Source: Candidatus Pacearchaeota archaeon (GTDB lineage: Archaea > Nanobdellota > Nanobdellia > Pacearchaeales > GW2011-AR1). Taken from it: 32,580 nt of DNA. Location: the NCBI GenBank assembly GCA_018304325.1, contig JAGVWM010000014.1, positions 1 through 32,580 of the forward strand, given 5' to 3'. The position numbers were made by a program, and so were the translations under genes. The notes under the pieces are model-generated. The model was not told the DNA's origin, ran no database searches, and saw only the letters and a program-made list of their open reading frames with translations. Positions 18,889-27,915 of the stretch are shown piece after piece (the first letter of the stretch is position 1; every line of letters begins with the position of its first letter).

Positions 18889-21477
18889 TTATTCTTCACC
18901 TATAACCTTCATGTGAAGCTCGTGCATTCTTTTTAGGAATTTTTGTTTGTCTTCTATTTTTATTAAATCTGAGTGGCCTTGTAAAATAAGGTTTAAAGTA
19001 AAAGGACTTGGTAGCTTAACTTGTTTTATTTCTATTTCTATTTCATTTGACTTAATTAAATCAAGGACCTTTTTTGTATTTTCTATATCTAAAACATCTT
19101 CTAAAACCTCTCTTCTGGCTTCATTAAGTATAGGGAAATTTTTTGAAACTTTTTTTACAGCAGCCATTAAGAAATGGGATTTCATTTGTTGTTTTCCCAC
19201 TGTTTTACTATATCCCTTGTAAGTACGAATAATCATTAAAGACCTTGTGGCGCAATGTCTGAATCTTCTTGCTAAAAGGTCTGTTTTTTCTATTGCTTCA
19301 ACTAAAACTTCTCTTAAATTTTTTGAATTCAGAAATTTAATTGCTTTTTCTATTTTTAGTGATTCTCCGGCAATATAAAACCCAGAATCTGTCACTCCTA
19401 ATTCTATATCTCTTCCTCCTGCCTGTCCCATTAAATATCCTAAAGCTCTTGATAATGCATCGTTAACTCTACGGCCGTACATACTATTAAACAAAAGATA
19501 ATTTTTTTCACCTTTATACTGCTCTATAATAATTTTTTTTGAAGTGGGTATTTCTGAAAACTTGTGTTGTTCATAATAAAAATTATAGATTGCATTTGCA
19601 GTTCCATCCTGAACATATAAATGTTCTTTAATGAACTTGATAGTTTCTTCTTTTTTATTTTTTTTATCAAATTTTTCTTTTATTAATAATCTAAATCTGT
19701 TTATCTCATTTGCAGTATCAAAACTTAATGGAAGTTGCTCTGAAAACCATGAAGGAATTGTCGGGTTTCTATGCAATGCTGATCTGACATAGAGGTTCAT
19801 ACCCCTAACATACCCATATTCATATTTACTTCCACCTAAGACAAAAACATCTCCTCTTTTCATTCTTTCTAAAAATGATTCATCTATAACCCCTATTTTT
19901 TGTTCTTCTCCACCGCCTGCTAATTTTACTGTTATAAATGATTCTTCAGGAATTGTACCAATGTTTGTTAGATATATAACCCTAGCTAACTTACCTCTTT
20001 TACCAATCATCTTTGTTTCAGGATCATACCATATTTTTCCATAAACACTTGATTTTTCTAATGCATATTCTCCTGCAAGATAGCTTATAATATCATAAAA
20101 ATCATTTTTACTTAATTCATAATAACAATAACTTTTTTTTATGAGCTCAAGAATTTCTTCTATATTCCATTGTTTGTAAATTGCCATGCCATAAATTTGC
20201 TGGGCTAAAACATCTAAGGCATTTTTTGGTATTTGTATTTTGTTAATTTTTTTTTCCATCATTTCTTTTTGTATAATGGAGCATTCAACTAAATCTTCTC
20301 TGTCATTTACTATAAATCTGCCCTTTGCAACTTCATGTAGTTTATGTCCAGCTCTTCCAAGCCTTTGTAAAGCTCTTGCAGAAGATTTTGGAGACCCAAG
20401 CATTATTACTAAGTCTATATAACCTATGTCAATTCCTAACTCTAAACTTGTAGAACATACAACTGCCTTTAATTTCCCATCTCTTAAACGTTCTTCTATG
20501 TCAAATCTATGACTTTTACTTAGTGATCCATGGTGGGCTGCAATGTTATCATCTCCATAAATTGTCGGAAATTTATCCTTTAAATGAGCAACTACTCTTT
20601 CTGTAGCAGCTCTAGTGTTTGTAAAAACAAGAGTTGTCTGATGTTCTTGTATTAAAGAGTCTATTAATCCATAAATATCATTTTGAATATTAATATCTTC
20701 TATTAAATTATCACTAGGAGATAAAACCTGGACATCTATTTTTTTTCTTAAAGGAACCTCAGCTATTTCAACTTCTCTTTCTTCTGAAATTCCAACTAAA
20801 AATTTAGCTACTTCTTCTAAAGGAGATATTGTAGCACTTAAACCTATTTTTACAGGGAAAATTTTACTTACTTCATTTAATCTTTCTAGTGTAATTGACA
20901 AATATGTCCCTCTTTTATTATCTAAAGCATGTATTTCATCAACAATACAAAATTCTACCATTTGCAAATGCTCTACAAATTTTTTACTTGTTAACATAAT
21001 TGCCAAAGATTCTGGTGTTGTAATCATTATATGTGGGGGACTTTTAGCCATTTTTGCTTTTTCAGCAACTGTAGTATCTCCTGTTCTTAAACCAACTCGA
21101 ATTTTTTGCAGGTTGATGTTTTTAGTTTTAGCTAAAGTTTCAATTTGTTCTAAAGGCTCTATGAGGTTTTTATGAATGTCATTGCTTAATGCCTTTAATG
21201 GAGAGGTGTATACACAATAAACTCTATTTTCAAGTTCATTTTTCTCAGCTAGAATAATTAAATAATTTAATATGGAAAGGAAGGCTGTTAAGGTTTTTGT
21301 TCCTCCTGTAGGTGCTGATATGAGAATGTTCTTTCTTTCCCATATTGCTGGAACCCCATATCTTTGGGTTATTGAAAATTCTTTGAATTTTGAAAAAAAC
21401 CATTCTTTTACTAAAGGATGTAAGGCTTTCACTATTTGAGCATCTGTTCTTTCAATAGCTGATGTTACCTTGGTCAT
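18889..21477 (-). CDS. lhr: Lhr-family SF2 helicase
   Basis: ISAPTGGTKTLTAF; MITTPESLAIML; VDEIHALDNKRGTYLSITLERL; GLSATISPLEEVAKFL; VFTNTRAATE; VVCSTSLELGIDIGYIDLVI; ARALQRLGRAGH. Confidence 0.9.
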   Translation of the reverse strand: MTKVTSAIERTDAQIVKALHPLVKEWFFSKFKEFSITQRYGVPAIWERKNILISAPTGGTKTLTAFLSILNYLIILAEKNELENRVYCVYTSPLKALSNDIHKNLIEPLEQIETLAKTKNINLQKIRVGLRTGDTTVAEKAKMAKSPPHIMITTPESLAIMLTSKKFVEHLQMVEFCIVDEIHALDNKRGTYLSITLERLNEVSKIFPVKIGLSATISPLEEVAKFLVGISEEREVEIAEVPLRKKIDVQVLSPSDNLIEDINIQNDIYGLIDSLIQEHQTTLVFTNTRAATERVVAHLKDKFPTIYGDDNIAAHHGSLSKSHRFDIEERLRDGKLKAVVCSTSLELGIDIGYIDLVIMLGSPKSSARALQRLGRAGHKLHEVAKGRFIVNDREDLVECSIIQKEMMEKKINKIQIPKNALDVLAQQIYGMAIYKQWNIEEILELIKKSYCYYELSKNDFYDIISYLAGEYALEKSSVYGKIWYDPETKMIGKRGKLARVIYLTNIGTIPEESFITVKLAGGGEEQKIGVIDESFLERMKRGDVFVLGGSKYEYGYVRGMNLYVRSALHRNPTIPSWFSEQLPLSFDTANEINRFRLLIKEKFDKKNKKEETIKFIKEHLYVQDGTANAIYNFYYEQHKFSEIPTSKKIIIEQYKGEKNYLLFNSMYGRRVNDALSRALGYLMGQAGGRDIELGVTDSGFYIAGESLKIEKAIKFLNSKNLREVLVEAIEKTDLLARRFRHCATRSLMIIRTYKGYSKTVGKQQMKSHFLMAAVKKVSKNFPILNEARREVLEDVLDIENTKKVLDLIKSNEIEIEIKQVKLPSPFTLNLILQGHSDLIKIEDKQKFLKRMHELHMKVIGEE

Positions 21478-21561
21478 GGTTAGAATAAGTCATCCTTTTT
21501 GTAAGGATAATTTATGATAATCAAGTTTTAAAAATCTTATTAATAACTAAAGAATGAACAA

Positions 21562-21930
21562 TTATATCTGATAGTCTTCTTGATTATCTACTTGATCAAC
21601 TTTGTACTCTTCTTTTATTCTTTCAATATGCTCAAGATAGTTAGTCCATCTTTGCATTGGTATTGGCGGCATATTTTCTGAAGTAAAACATACTTCTCCA
21701 TTAATAATTTCCATCTCTTTGTATTGACTTAAAATAACTGGCATAACCTGATTATGATAACCCATTAATTCTTCTATTTCTCTTTGTGCAGCTTTTTTAT
21801 ATATACCATACTTTCCATCTCCATATAAAGCTAGAGTTATCAGTACTTTCTGTCTGTCTGATTTTTCTTTTCCAAGTATAATTTCAAATGCACCTGGTTT
21901 AACTTCGTTTCTTATTCTTTTTCCTTTCAT
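21562..21930 (-). CDS. hypothetical protein
   Basis: 122-aa ORF. Confidence 0.6.
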   Translation of the reverse strand: MKGKRIRNEVKPGAFEIILGKEKSDRQKVLITLALYGDGKYGIYKKAAQREIEELMGYHNQVMPVILSQYKEMEIINGEVCFTSENMPPIPMQRWTNYLEHIERIKEEYKVDQVDNQEDYQI

Positions 21931-21971
21931 CGAAGTTTAGGAATTATATGTTTTATAAAGTTTTCTGATTT

Positions 21972-22286
21972 TTACAAGAATTCTTTTTCTATTTCTTCTT
22001 CTAGTATTTCTTCTTGTTCTTCCGAAATACTTGTTGAAGCTTTTTCTGTGATTTTTTCTTCTGCTTCTTTTACTTCCTTTATTTTGTCTTTATCTTTTAT
22101 AACACTAGCAAGTATCTGTTCTTTTTCAATTAGCATTTTTTTGTGAGTTTCTAACTTTTGCTTAATCATATTATTTCCTTTAAAACCATGTTCTAAGTCA
22201 TATGCAGTGTTTTTTATTTTATTTCTAAGCTCAGCTATCTCTTCTGTTAATCTTTCATGTTGAGGTATTTCTTCTAAAGGTACCAT
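21972..22286 (-). CDS. hypothetical coiled-coil protein
   Basis: 104-aa charged helical ORF ending in a Glu-rich tail. Confidence 0.55.
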   Translation of the reverse strand: MVPLEEIPQHERLTEEIAELRNKIKNTAYDLEHGFKGNNMIKQKLETHKKMLIEKEQILASVIKDKDKIKEVKEAEEKITEKASTSISEEQEEILEEEIEKEFL

Positions 22287-22388
22287 GTTAAAAATTCTAA
22301 TAATTTACTTTTTTAGTTATTTTTCGAGGTTTTTATATATTTGGGTTAGTACAATTATCTTTAAAAATATGTTTTAATATGATAACAA

Positions 22389-22937
22389 GTGGAGATTTCA
22401 AGAAGAGGTTTTTTAAGTTTATCTGGACTAACTGGCTTTGCTTTAGTTTCAGGATGTGAAAATGATAGATTTCATATGTCAGAAAGACAAGTATATTCTG
22501 TTGATTTAGAAGAATTAAGTAAGAGAGAACAAAGACTTACTGGAGTTCTTGTAGGTGTTGAAGATGGAGATAATAGAAGGGAACAGAAAGTTGTAAGGGT
22601 TATGATTTCAGATGAATCTGAAGAGCGCGAATATTGTATATCTGTAAGACAAAATGGTCGTCATCCTGGAGCTCATTTATCCTTAGATCAGATTCGTGAA
22701 TCTTCTATTGGAGACTTTGTTAGTTTTCCAACAAAAAATGTTAATTTTGACACACAAACAGGAGAGTATGGTATATCTAGTGATGTTTTTACTGGTAAAA
22801 ATACATATGGGGTTGTTGATTTAGACAGAGTTGGAATGGAGTATAACCTTGATAAAGAAAAGTTTGTTAAAGATTATATAATAAAAAAGAATCAGAAGTT
22901 AAAGGATTTATATGAAATGCGTAAAACAAAAAGGTAA
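22389..22937 (+). CDS. putative Tat-exported lipoprotein (GTG start)
   Basis: MEISRRGFLSLSGLTGFALVSGCEND: SRRGFL twin-arginine motif plus LVSGC lipobox-like site. Confidence 0.65.
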   Translation: MEISRRGFLSLSGLTGFALVSGCENDRFHMSERQVYSVDLEELSKREQRLTGVLVGVEDGDNRREQKVVRVMISDESEEREYCISVRQNGRHPGAHLSLDQIRESSIGDFVSFPTKNVNFDTQTGEYGISSDVFTGKNTYGVVDLDRVGMEYNLDKEKFVKDYIIKKNQKLKDLYEMRKTKR

Positions 22938-22990
22938 CTTTTATTTTTTTAAATAACTATCTTTAAAAACATCTGTCTTTTTCTATAAAC

Positions 22991-24715
22991 ATGAAAATCA
23001 GACAACCAATCATAACTGTTGCAGGTCATGTTGATCATGGAAAAACAAGTATTTTAGATGCTCTTAGACGTAGTAGTATTGCAGAAAAAGAAGCAGGGAA
23101 TATTACTCAAAAAATAAGTTTTACAGATTTTCCAGCTCAAAGTCTTAAAATGAAGTGCCCATTAATTGAAAAGTATGGGATTAAATTAGAAATCCCTGGT
23201 TTTTTATTTATTGATACTCCTGGACATGCAGCATTTAATAATTTGAGAAAAAGAGGAGGTAGTTTAGCTGATTTAGCTATTCTGGTTATTGATATAAATG
23301 AAGGTATTAAACCTCAGACAGCAGAAGTTATACAGATATTAAAAGCAAATAAAACTCCATTTATAGTTGCTCTTAATAAAGTTGATAAGGTTCAGGGTTG
23401 GCATAAAGTAAAAGAAGAGTTTAAAGATAATTACCAAGCGCAGCCACCACATGTTAGACAAGTATTTGACAAAAAATATTACACATTGGTAGGGGCATTA
23501 CATGATTTTGGACTTAATGCAGAACTTTATCACAAAATAACTGACTTCTCTAAAAATTTAGTTGTTGTTCCATGTAGTGCAAAAACAGGAGAGGGAATTT
23601 CTGAAATACTAATGATGATATGTGGTTTATCCCAGAAATTTCTTAGAGAGCAATTAAAGCTTGGAGAAATTGCAAAAGGAGTTGTGCTTGAGATAAAAAA
23701 AGAAAAGACAATAAATTACATAGAAGCAATATTATATGATGGACATTTATTAACTGGACATGATATTGCAATTGCTAAATTTGATGGGTATTATACTTCT
23801 AAAATTAAATCTATCCAAGTAATTGAACCTTTATCATTTAAATTTAGAAATTGTGATAATGTAATAGCTGCAGCAGGGATAAGAATACAGCTTGCAGATA
23901 AATTAGATATTTTGCCTGGAATGCCCTTTATGTCCTACACTAATGAAAAAGAAGTTAAAGATTATTTTAAAAAAGATGTTGGAGAATCAATTAAGACTGA
24001 TAAACAGGGAATAATTATAAAAGCTGATTCTTTGGGCAGTTTAGAAGCTTTAATGGTTCTTTTAAAACAGGCAAATGTTTCTGTTGTCAGGGTAGGAATA
24101 GGAAATATAAACAAATCTGATGTTCTTGTTGCTAAAGCTAATTTAGATATTAATCCTATTGACTCAGTTATACTTGGTTTTAATGTTGAAATTGATGATG
24201 ATGTTATAGTTAAAGATAAAATCAAAGTAATTACAGATAAGGTTGTTTATAAATTAATAGAAAACTTACAGTTATTTAGAGAGGAAAAATCTAAGGAAAT
24301 AGAAAAAGAGAGGTTAATGTCTATGTTCAAAGTTTGTAAAATTGAGATTTTACACAATTATGTTTTTAGAAATACAAGTCCTGCTATTTTTGGAGTAAGA
24401 GTGGTAGCTGGTAGATTAGTTAATGGTCAGGAATTTATTGATGATAATAATGAAAAAATTGGAAGGATAAAAAATATTCAGTCTGATAATAAGAGTGTTG
24501 AAGAAGCAACAGAAGGCATGGAAGTTGCTATATCTATACCAGGTGTTAATTTTGAGAGAAGGTTAAAAGACAAAAAGTATCTTTATTCTGATATTTCCTC
24601 TAAGCAATTTAAAAGTTTTAAAGATAATAAAGATTTATTATCAAATTCTGAACTTAATGCTTTGCAAGAGATAAAAATTATTAAACAAAAAAATGATTAT
24701 GTCTGGGGAGGATAA
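22991..24715 (+). CDS. infB: translation initiation factor IF-2 (aIF5B)
   Basis: QPIITVAGHVDHGKTSILDALR; FIDTPGHAAFNNLRKRGG; ALNKVDKV; archaeal-type domain content. Confidence 0.95.
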   Translation: MKIRQPIITVAGHVDHGKTSILDALRRSSIAEKEAGNITQKISFTDFPAQSLKMKCPLIEKYGIKLEIPGFLFIDTPGHAAFNNLRKRGGSLADLAILVIDINEGIKPQTAEVIQILKANKTPFIVALNKVDKVQGWHKVKEEFKDNYQAQPPHVRQVFDKKYYTLVGALHDFGLNAELYHKITDFSKNLVVVPCSAKTGEGISEILMMICGLSQKFLREQLKLGEIAKGVVLEIKKEKTINYIEAILYDGHLLTGHDIAIAKFDGYYTSKIKSIQVIEPLSFKFRNCDNVIAAAGIRIQLADKLDILPGMPFMSYTNEKEVKDYFKKDVGESIKTDKQGIIIKADSLGSLEALMVLLKQANVSVVRVGIGNINKSDVLVAKANLDINPIDSVILGFNVEIDDDVIVKDKIKVITDKVVYKLIENLQLFREEKSKEIEKERLMSMFKVCKIEILHNYVFRNTSPAIFGVRVVAGRLVNGQEFIDDNNEKIGRIKNIQSDNKSVEEATEGMEVAISIPGVNFERRLKDKKYLYSDISSKQFKSFKDNKDLLSNSELNALQEIKIIKQKNDYVWGG

Positions 24716-24775
24716 TTGTAACTCTTTTTTAGTAGTAAAGTATTTAAAGAACAAGCTACTGGCATTTATACTAAA

Positions 24776-25597
24776 ATGAAAACTCTAAGAAGGGTAAAAA
24801 ACCCTGTTAGGGAGTCTAATGAAATAGTTCCGAGAGACTTTGATTTTTTTAGAGTGAATGATGGCAAATTAGATGGAAGATTTGTTTTCTATTCTTTAGT
24901 GATGGATGGCCAATATTCTCCTTATGCCTTTGTTTTGGGAAGTGATATTAACAAACTTAAATTTGAAGATTATGGGATTCCTAAAGTTATTTTTAATACT
25001 TTTTTAGAGCGAGCAAAAGAACAAGGTTCCTTATTTGTTTGTTTTTCAGGACTTTCAGATTCTGAATCTAAGATACTTAATTTTCCAGGAGATGTAATAA
25101 CTTCAAAAGTAACTTCAAGACTTAGTACAGTATTCCAAAAGTTTTTTAGATTATCTATTGATAATTATGTTTCTATATATGCGAAACAAGAAGGAGTTAA
25201 TAATCCCACAGCATATTTCAATGAGGGATTTTTATATGTTCTTGGAAATCCATATCCTGATATTTCTGAACATATGCACTTACCTAACTTAACATCTTTG
25301 GCTGATATTCCAAGAATTGTTTTAGATGACGAGTCTATGTTTGATATACCTGGATTTAAACCAACTGAAAATGAATTTAGAGTTACAACTGAAAATGTTG
25401 CTGAGTTTTTTAGAAGTAAAAGCCCTGGAAGATCATATAATATAATTGATATTTATAGAGCATTTAACTCTCCTAGAGAAGATAGTTTTGAATATGTTGA
25501 TTCTGCTTTGGATGATTTAGAAGCTCAAGGACTTGTTGTAAAGACTGAAAATGGTCGTTACAAGATGAATTCATCACCTCCTTTAATTAAAGTTTAG
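24776..25597 (+). CDS. hypothetical protein, possible C-terminal winged helix
   Basis: 273-aa ORF; C-terminal YNIIDIYRAFNSPREDSFEYVDSALDDLEAQGLVVKTENGRYKM looks wHTH-like. Confidence 0.65.
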   Translation: MKTLRRVKNPVRESNEIVPRDFDFFRVNDGKLDGRFVFYSLVMDGQYSPYAFVLGSDINKLKFEDYGIPKVIFNTFLERAKEQGSLFVCFSGLSDSESKILNFPGDVITSKVTSRLSTVFQKFFRLSIDNYVSIYAKQEGVNNPTAYFNEGFLYVLGNPYPDISEHMHLPNLTSLADIPRIVLDDESMFDIPGFKPTENEFRVTTENVAEFFRSKSPGRSYNIIDIYRAFNSPREDSFEYVDSALDDLEAQGLVVKTENGRYKMNSSPPLIKV

Positions 25598-26217
25598 TCT
25601 GCACCCATATACAAAGTTTCCCATCTTCTTAAGAGATGTTCTGGAACTTTTATTTTATGTGTTTTTCTTTCTTTTTTAATCCTATTTATTCTAAAAATTA
25701 TTCCAAAAATTATTCCAAATGCTATTCCTGATAAATGAGCTATATGACCTACATTACTTGGTATGAATATTCCTACAGCATCTATTATTACATATATTAC
25801 AGCAGCTATACTCATTGGTAGAATCATTCCAAACACCCAAACACCCATAAATGGTCTTAGGATTGCTAAAGCTCCTATAACTCCCATTATTGCTCCACTT
25901 GCTCCTAGAGAACTTGAATAAAAATTTATTGCAATTAAATTTGCAAGTGTTCCTGATACTAAATATACTGCTAAAAATCTTTCACTGCCAATTATCCTTT
26001 CAAGTATAAATCCAAATAACAAAAGTGCAAATAAATTAGCCAGTAAATGTGCTAAACTTCCATGTAAAAATATAGATGTAACAAATCTCCACGGTTCACT
26101 AAATGAAGAATCATTAAGTATTAATGCATCTGTAAATCCTGAAATAAAAGACTGAAGTACAAATACAATTATAAGTGCAAGTGCTATCCAAAATGTATAG
26201 TATCTTATTTTAGGCAT
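25594..26217 (-). CDS. rhomboid-family intramembrane serine protease
   Basis: FLHGSLAHLLANLFALLLFG; GASGAIMGV; VGHIAHLSGIAFG. Converges on the preceding gene with 4-nt overlap. Confidence 0.92.
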   Translation of the reverse strand: MPKIRYYTFWIALALIIVFVLQSFISGFTDALILNDSSFSEPWRFVTSIFLHGSLAHLLANLFALLLFGFILERIIGSERFLAVYLVSGTLANLIAINFYSSSLGASGAIMGVIGALAILRPFMGVWVFGMILPMSIAAVIYVIIDAVGIFIPSNVGHIAHLSGIAFGIIFGIIFRINRIKKERKTHKIKVPEHLLRRWETLYMGAD

Positions 26218-26266
26218 TTTTTATAGAAATAAAGAAGGTATAAAAATGTGGTGATTATAATAAAAT

Positions 26267-26524
26267 TCATATCTTTTCAACTACATTTTCACTAGCTACT
26301 CTTTTATTTTCTCTTTCTTTTAGACTTTTTCCTATAACACAAAAAGTATAAGGAAGAGTTACCATACTTTTAACAAAACCAAGACCTTCTATAGTACATG
26401 CTATTAAACTATCAGCAATAGTTACTCCAACAGTTCTTTCTAAATCATAAATTAGCGCTTTTGCTAGACCTTTGATTCTGTAAACTTCTCTAAATTCATC
26501 AGAGTAATTCCTTGAATTTTGCAT
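26267..26524 (-). CDS. hypothetical protein
   Basis: 85-aa ORF. Confidence 0.5.
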   Translation of the reverse strand: MQNSRNYSDEFREVYRIKGLAKALIYDLERTVGVTIADSLIACTIEGLGFVKSMVTLPYTFCVIGKSLKERENKRVASENVVEKI

Positions 26525-26575
26525 ATATATTCAGTAAATTGATGTTTTATAAAGGCTTCTCTTTGTTATAATGAG

Positions 26576-26611
26576 TGTGTTATCGAGGTAACCTTATTTC
26601 TGGATAACACA
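26576..26611. promoter_or_regulatory. inverted repeat upstream of a minus-strand gene
   Basis: TGTGTTATC-(18 nt)-GATAACACA, perfect 9-bp arms. Confidence 0.35.
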
Positions 26612-26929
26612 ATTATTCACTAAAACGTAAAGTTTAAATATCATTAATTTCTGATGAAAATATGAAACTAACAAAAAGAATTCAAAATTCTAATGGGGCG
26701 AAAGGCACATCAAGTGCTGGTTGTTTTCACTTTTGCTAGTTATAACTTTAATTCTTTTTTACCTGTAAATAATTCTTTTAACGATTTTGGAATAATTAAT
26801 AAACCTAATTTTTTTAGTAATCTAAATATTGACAATTTAAAGGAAATTTTAAAACCAAAAGAAGCAAAGCTTCTTTGGTCCAGAGAACAAGGATGTTCTC
26901 AAGGAGAAAACCTTTGGTTGTCTTTTAAT

Positions 26930-27001
26930 GGCGGTTGTAGTTTAACGGTAGAACGTGCGGTTGTGGTCCGTAAAACGAGGGTTCGACTCCCTCTTTCCGC
27001 T
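26930..27001 (+). tRNA. tRNA-His (anticodon GTG), atypical acceptor stem
   Basis: Body 26931-27000: GCGGTTG TA GTTTAACGGTAGAAC G TGCGG-TTGTGGT-CCGTA AAACG GAGGG? (T arm read as GAGGG-TTCGACT-CCCTC) TTTCCGC. Cloverleaf D, anticodon and T arms form; encoded G at -1 (26930). Confidence 0.85.
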
Positions 27002-27003
27002 TT

Positions 27004-27113
27004 AAACCTTTTGCGAAAAAGTTACCAAATGAACCTTTGGAAAAGGTTCCCAAATAAACCTTTGAGAAAGGTTTCCAAAACGAACAATAAACCTTTGGAA
27101 AAAGGTTTCCAAA
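27004..27113. repeat. cluster of hairpin repeats downstream of tRNA-His
   Basis: GAACCTTT-GGA-AAAGGTTC (27031-27049), AAACCTTT-GAG-AAAGGTTT (27056-27074), AAACCTTT-GGAA-AAAGGTTT (27089-27108), plus an imperfect copy at 27004. Each is followed by CCAAA-like sequence. Confidence 0.75.
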
Positions 27114-27216
27114 ACATCAATTTTGAGGATAAAATCACTATAAGTGATGATTTAGTTCATCTATCTTAATTCTGAAAAACTTATTTTAACATTGCCTGAA
27201 AGGAGGTTTTCTTAAA

Positions 27217-27441
27217 ATGAGTAGTATTTATGAAAATACTCCACTAGAAGAATGTAAAGATTGTTCTTATAGATTATCAAGACTGAAAAGAGATTTAGAA
27301 AAGGGATCTGGTGTAGAGATTTCCTCACTACCAAAATTTAATAGCTACTCATGTAACTGGGTATATTGTGGTCTTGATGCAAAAGATAAATTTTATGGAC
27401 CAGTATATGATCCGTATATTCCTATTTGTGATAGAAAGTAA
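27217..27441 (+). CDS. hypothetical Cys-containing small protein
   Basis: Strong AAGGAGG ribosome-binding site upstream; ECKDCSYRLSRLKRDLEKGSG...YSCNWVYCG. Confidence 0.7.
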   Translation: MSSIYENTPLEECKDCSYRLSRLKRDLEKGSGVEISSLPKFNSYSCNWVYCGLDAKDKFYGPVYDPYIPICDRK

Positions 27442-27474
27442 GATTATTAAATCTAAGATTGTTAAGATAAGAAA

Positions 27475-27915
27475 ATGAAAATTATATTAAAGAAATCAAA
27501 GAAATCAGAATTAAATAATATCTCTAAAATTTATAGGGATGAATTTTCTAAACCGCCTTATAATGAGAAATGGACTTATAAGAAAGTTAATGAAAGAATT
27601 AATTTCTATTTTAAGTATTATGATTTGTATAGTATTTTATTAGATAGAATGTTAATAGGTTTTATTGCTGTTAATCCTAAGTTTATGTGTACTGGAGATG
27701 TTGCTTATGGAGAAGAAATGGCAATTAGTAAGGAATTTCAGGGTAAAGGAATAGGAAAAGAAGTTACAAAACAAATATTTGAAATATATAAAAAGAAAGG
27801 CTTTAAGAGATTCCTATGTTTAGTAAATAAAAGAGGAAATTCAATAAAAATGCTTAGAAAACTAGGTGTTAAAGAAAGTGGCTCAGATATTTTAATGGAG
27901 AAAAGATTAAGATGA
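27475..27915 (+). CDS. GNAT-family acetyltransferase
   Basis: MAISKEFQGKGIGKEVTKQIFEIYKKKGFKRFLCLVNKRGNSIKMLRKLG. Confidence 0.85.
   Translation: MKIILKKSKKSELNNISKIYRDEFSKPPYNEKWTYKKVNERINFYFKYYDLYSILLDRMLIGFIAVNPKFMCTGDVAYGEEMAISKEFQGKGIGKEVTKQIFEIYKKKGFKRFLCLVNKRGNSIKMLRKLGVKESGSDILMEKRLR

Noticed and set aside
18947-20422. Plus-strand ORFs at 18947-19222 and 20240-20422
   Set aside because: Antisense to the Lhr helicase; no independent support.
22640-22670. aatggtcgtc in the Tat-lipoprotein gene as a second VR
   Set aside because: Only 10 nt match the TR, and flanking mismatches fall at non-adenine positions, so it does not fit DGR mutagenesis.
23962-24225. Minus-strand ORF inside aIF5B
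   Set aside because: Antisense to a strongly supported gene.
26693-27169. Plus-strand 158-aa ORF
   Set aside because: Runs through tRNA-His and the hairpin repeats, so almost certainly not a protein.
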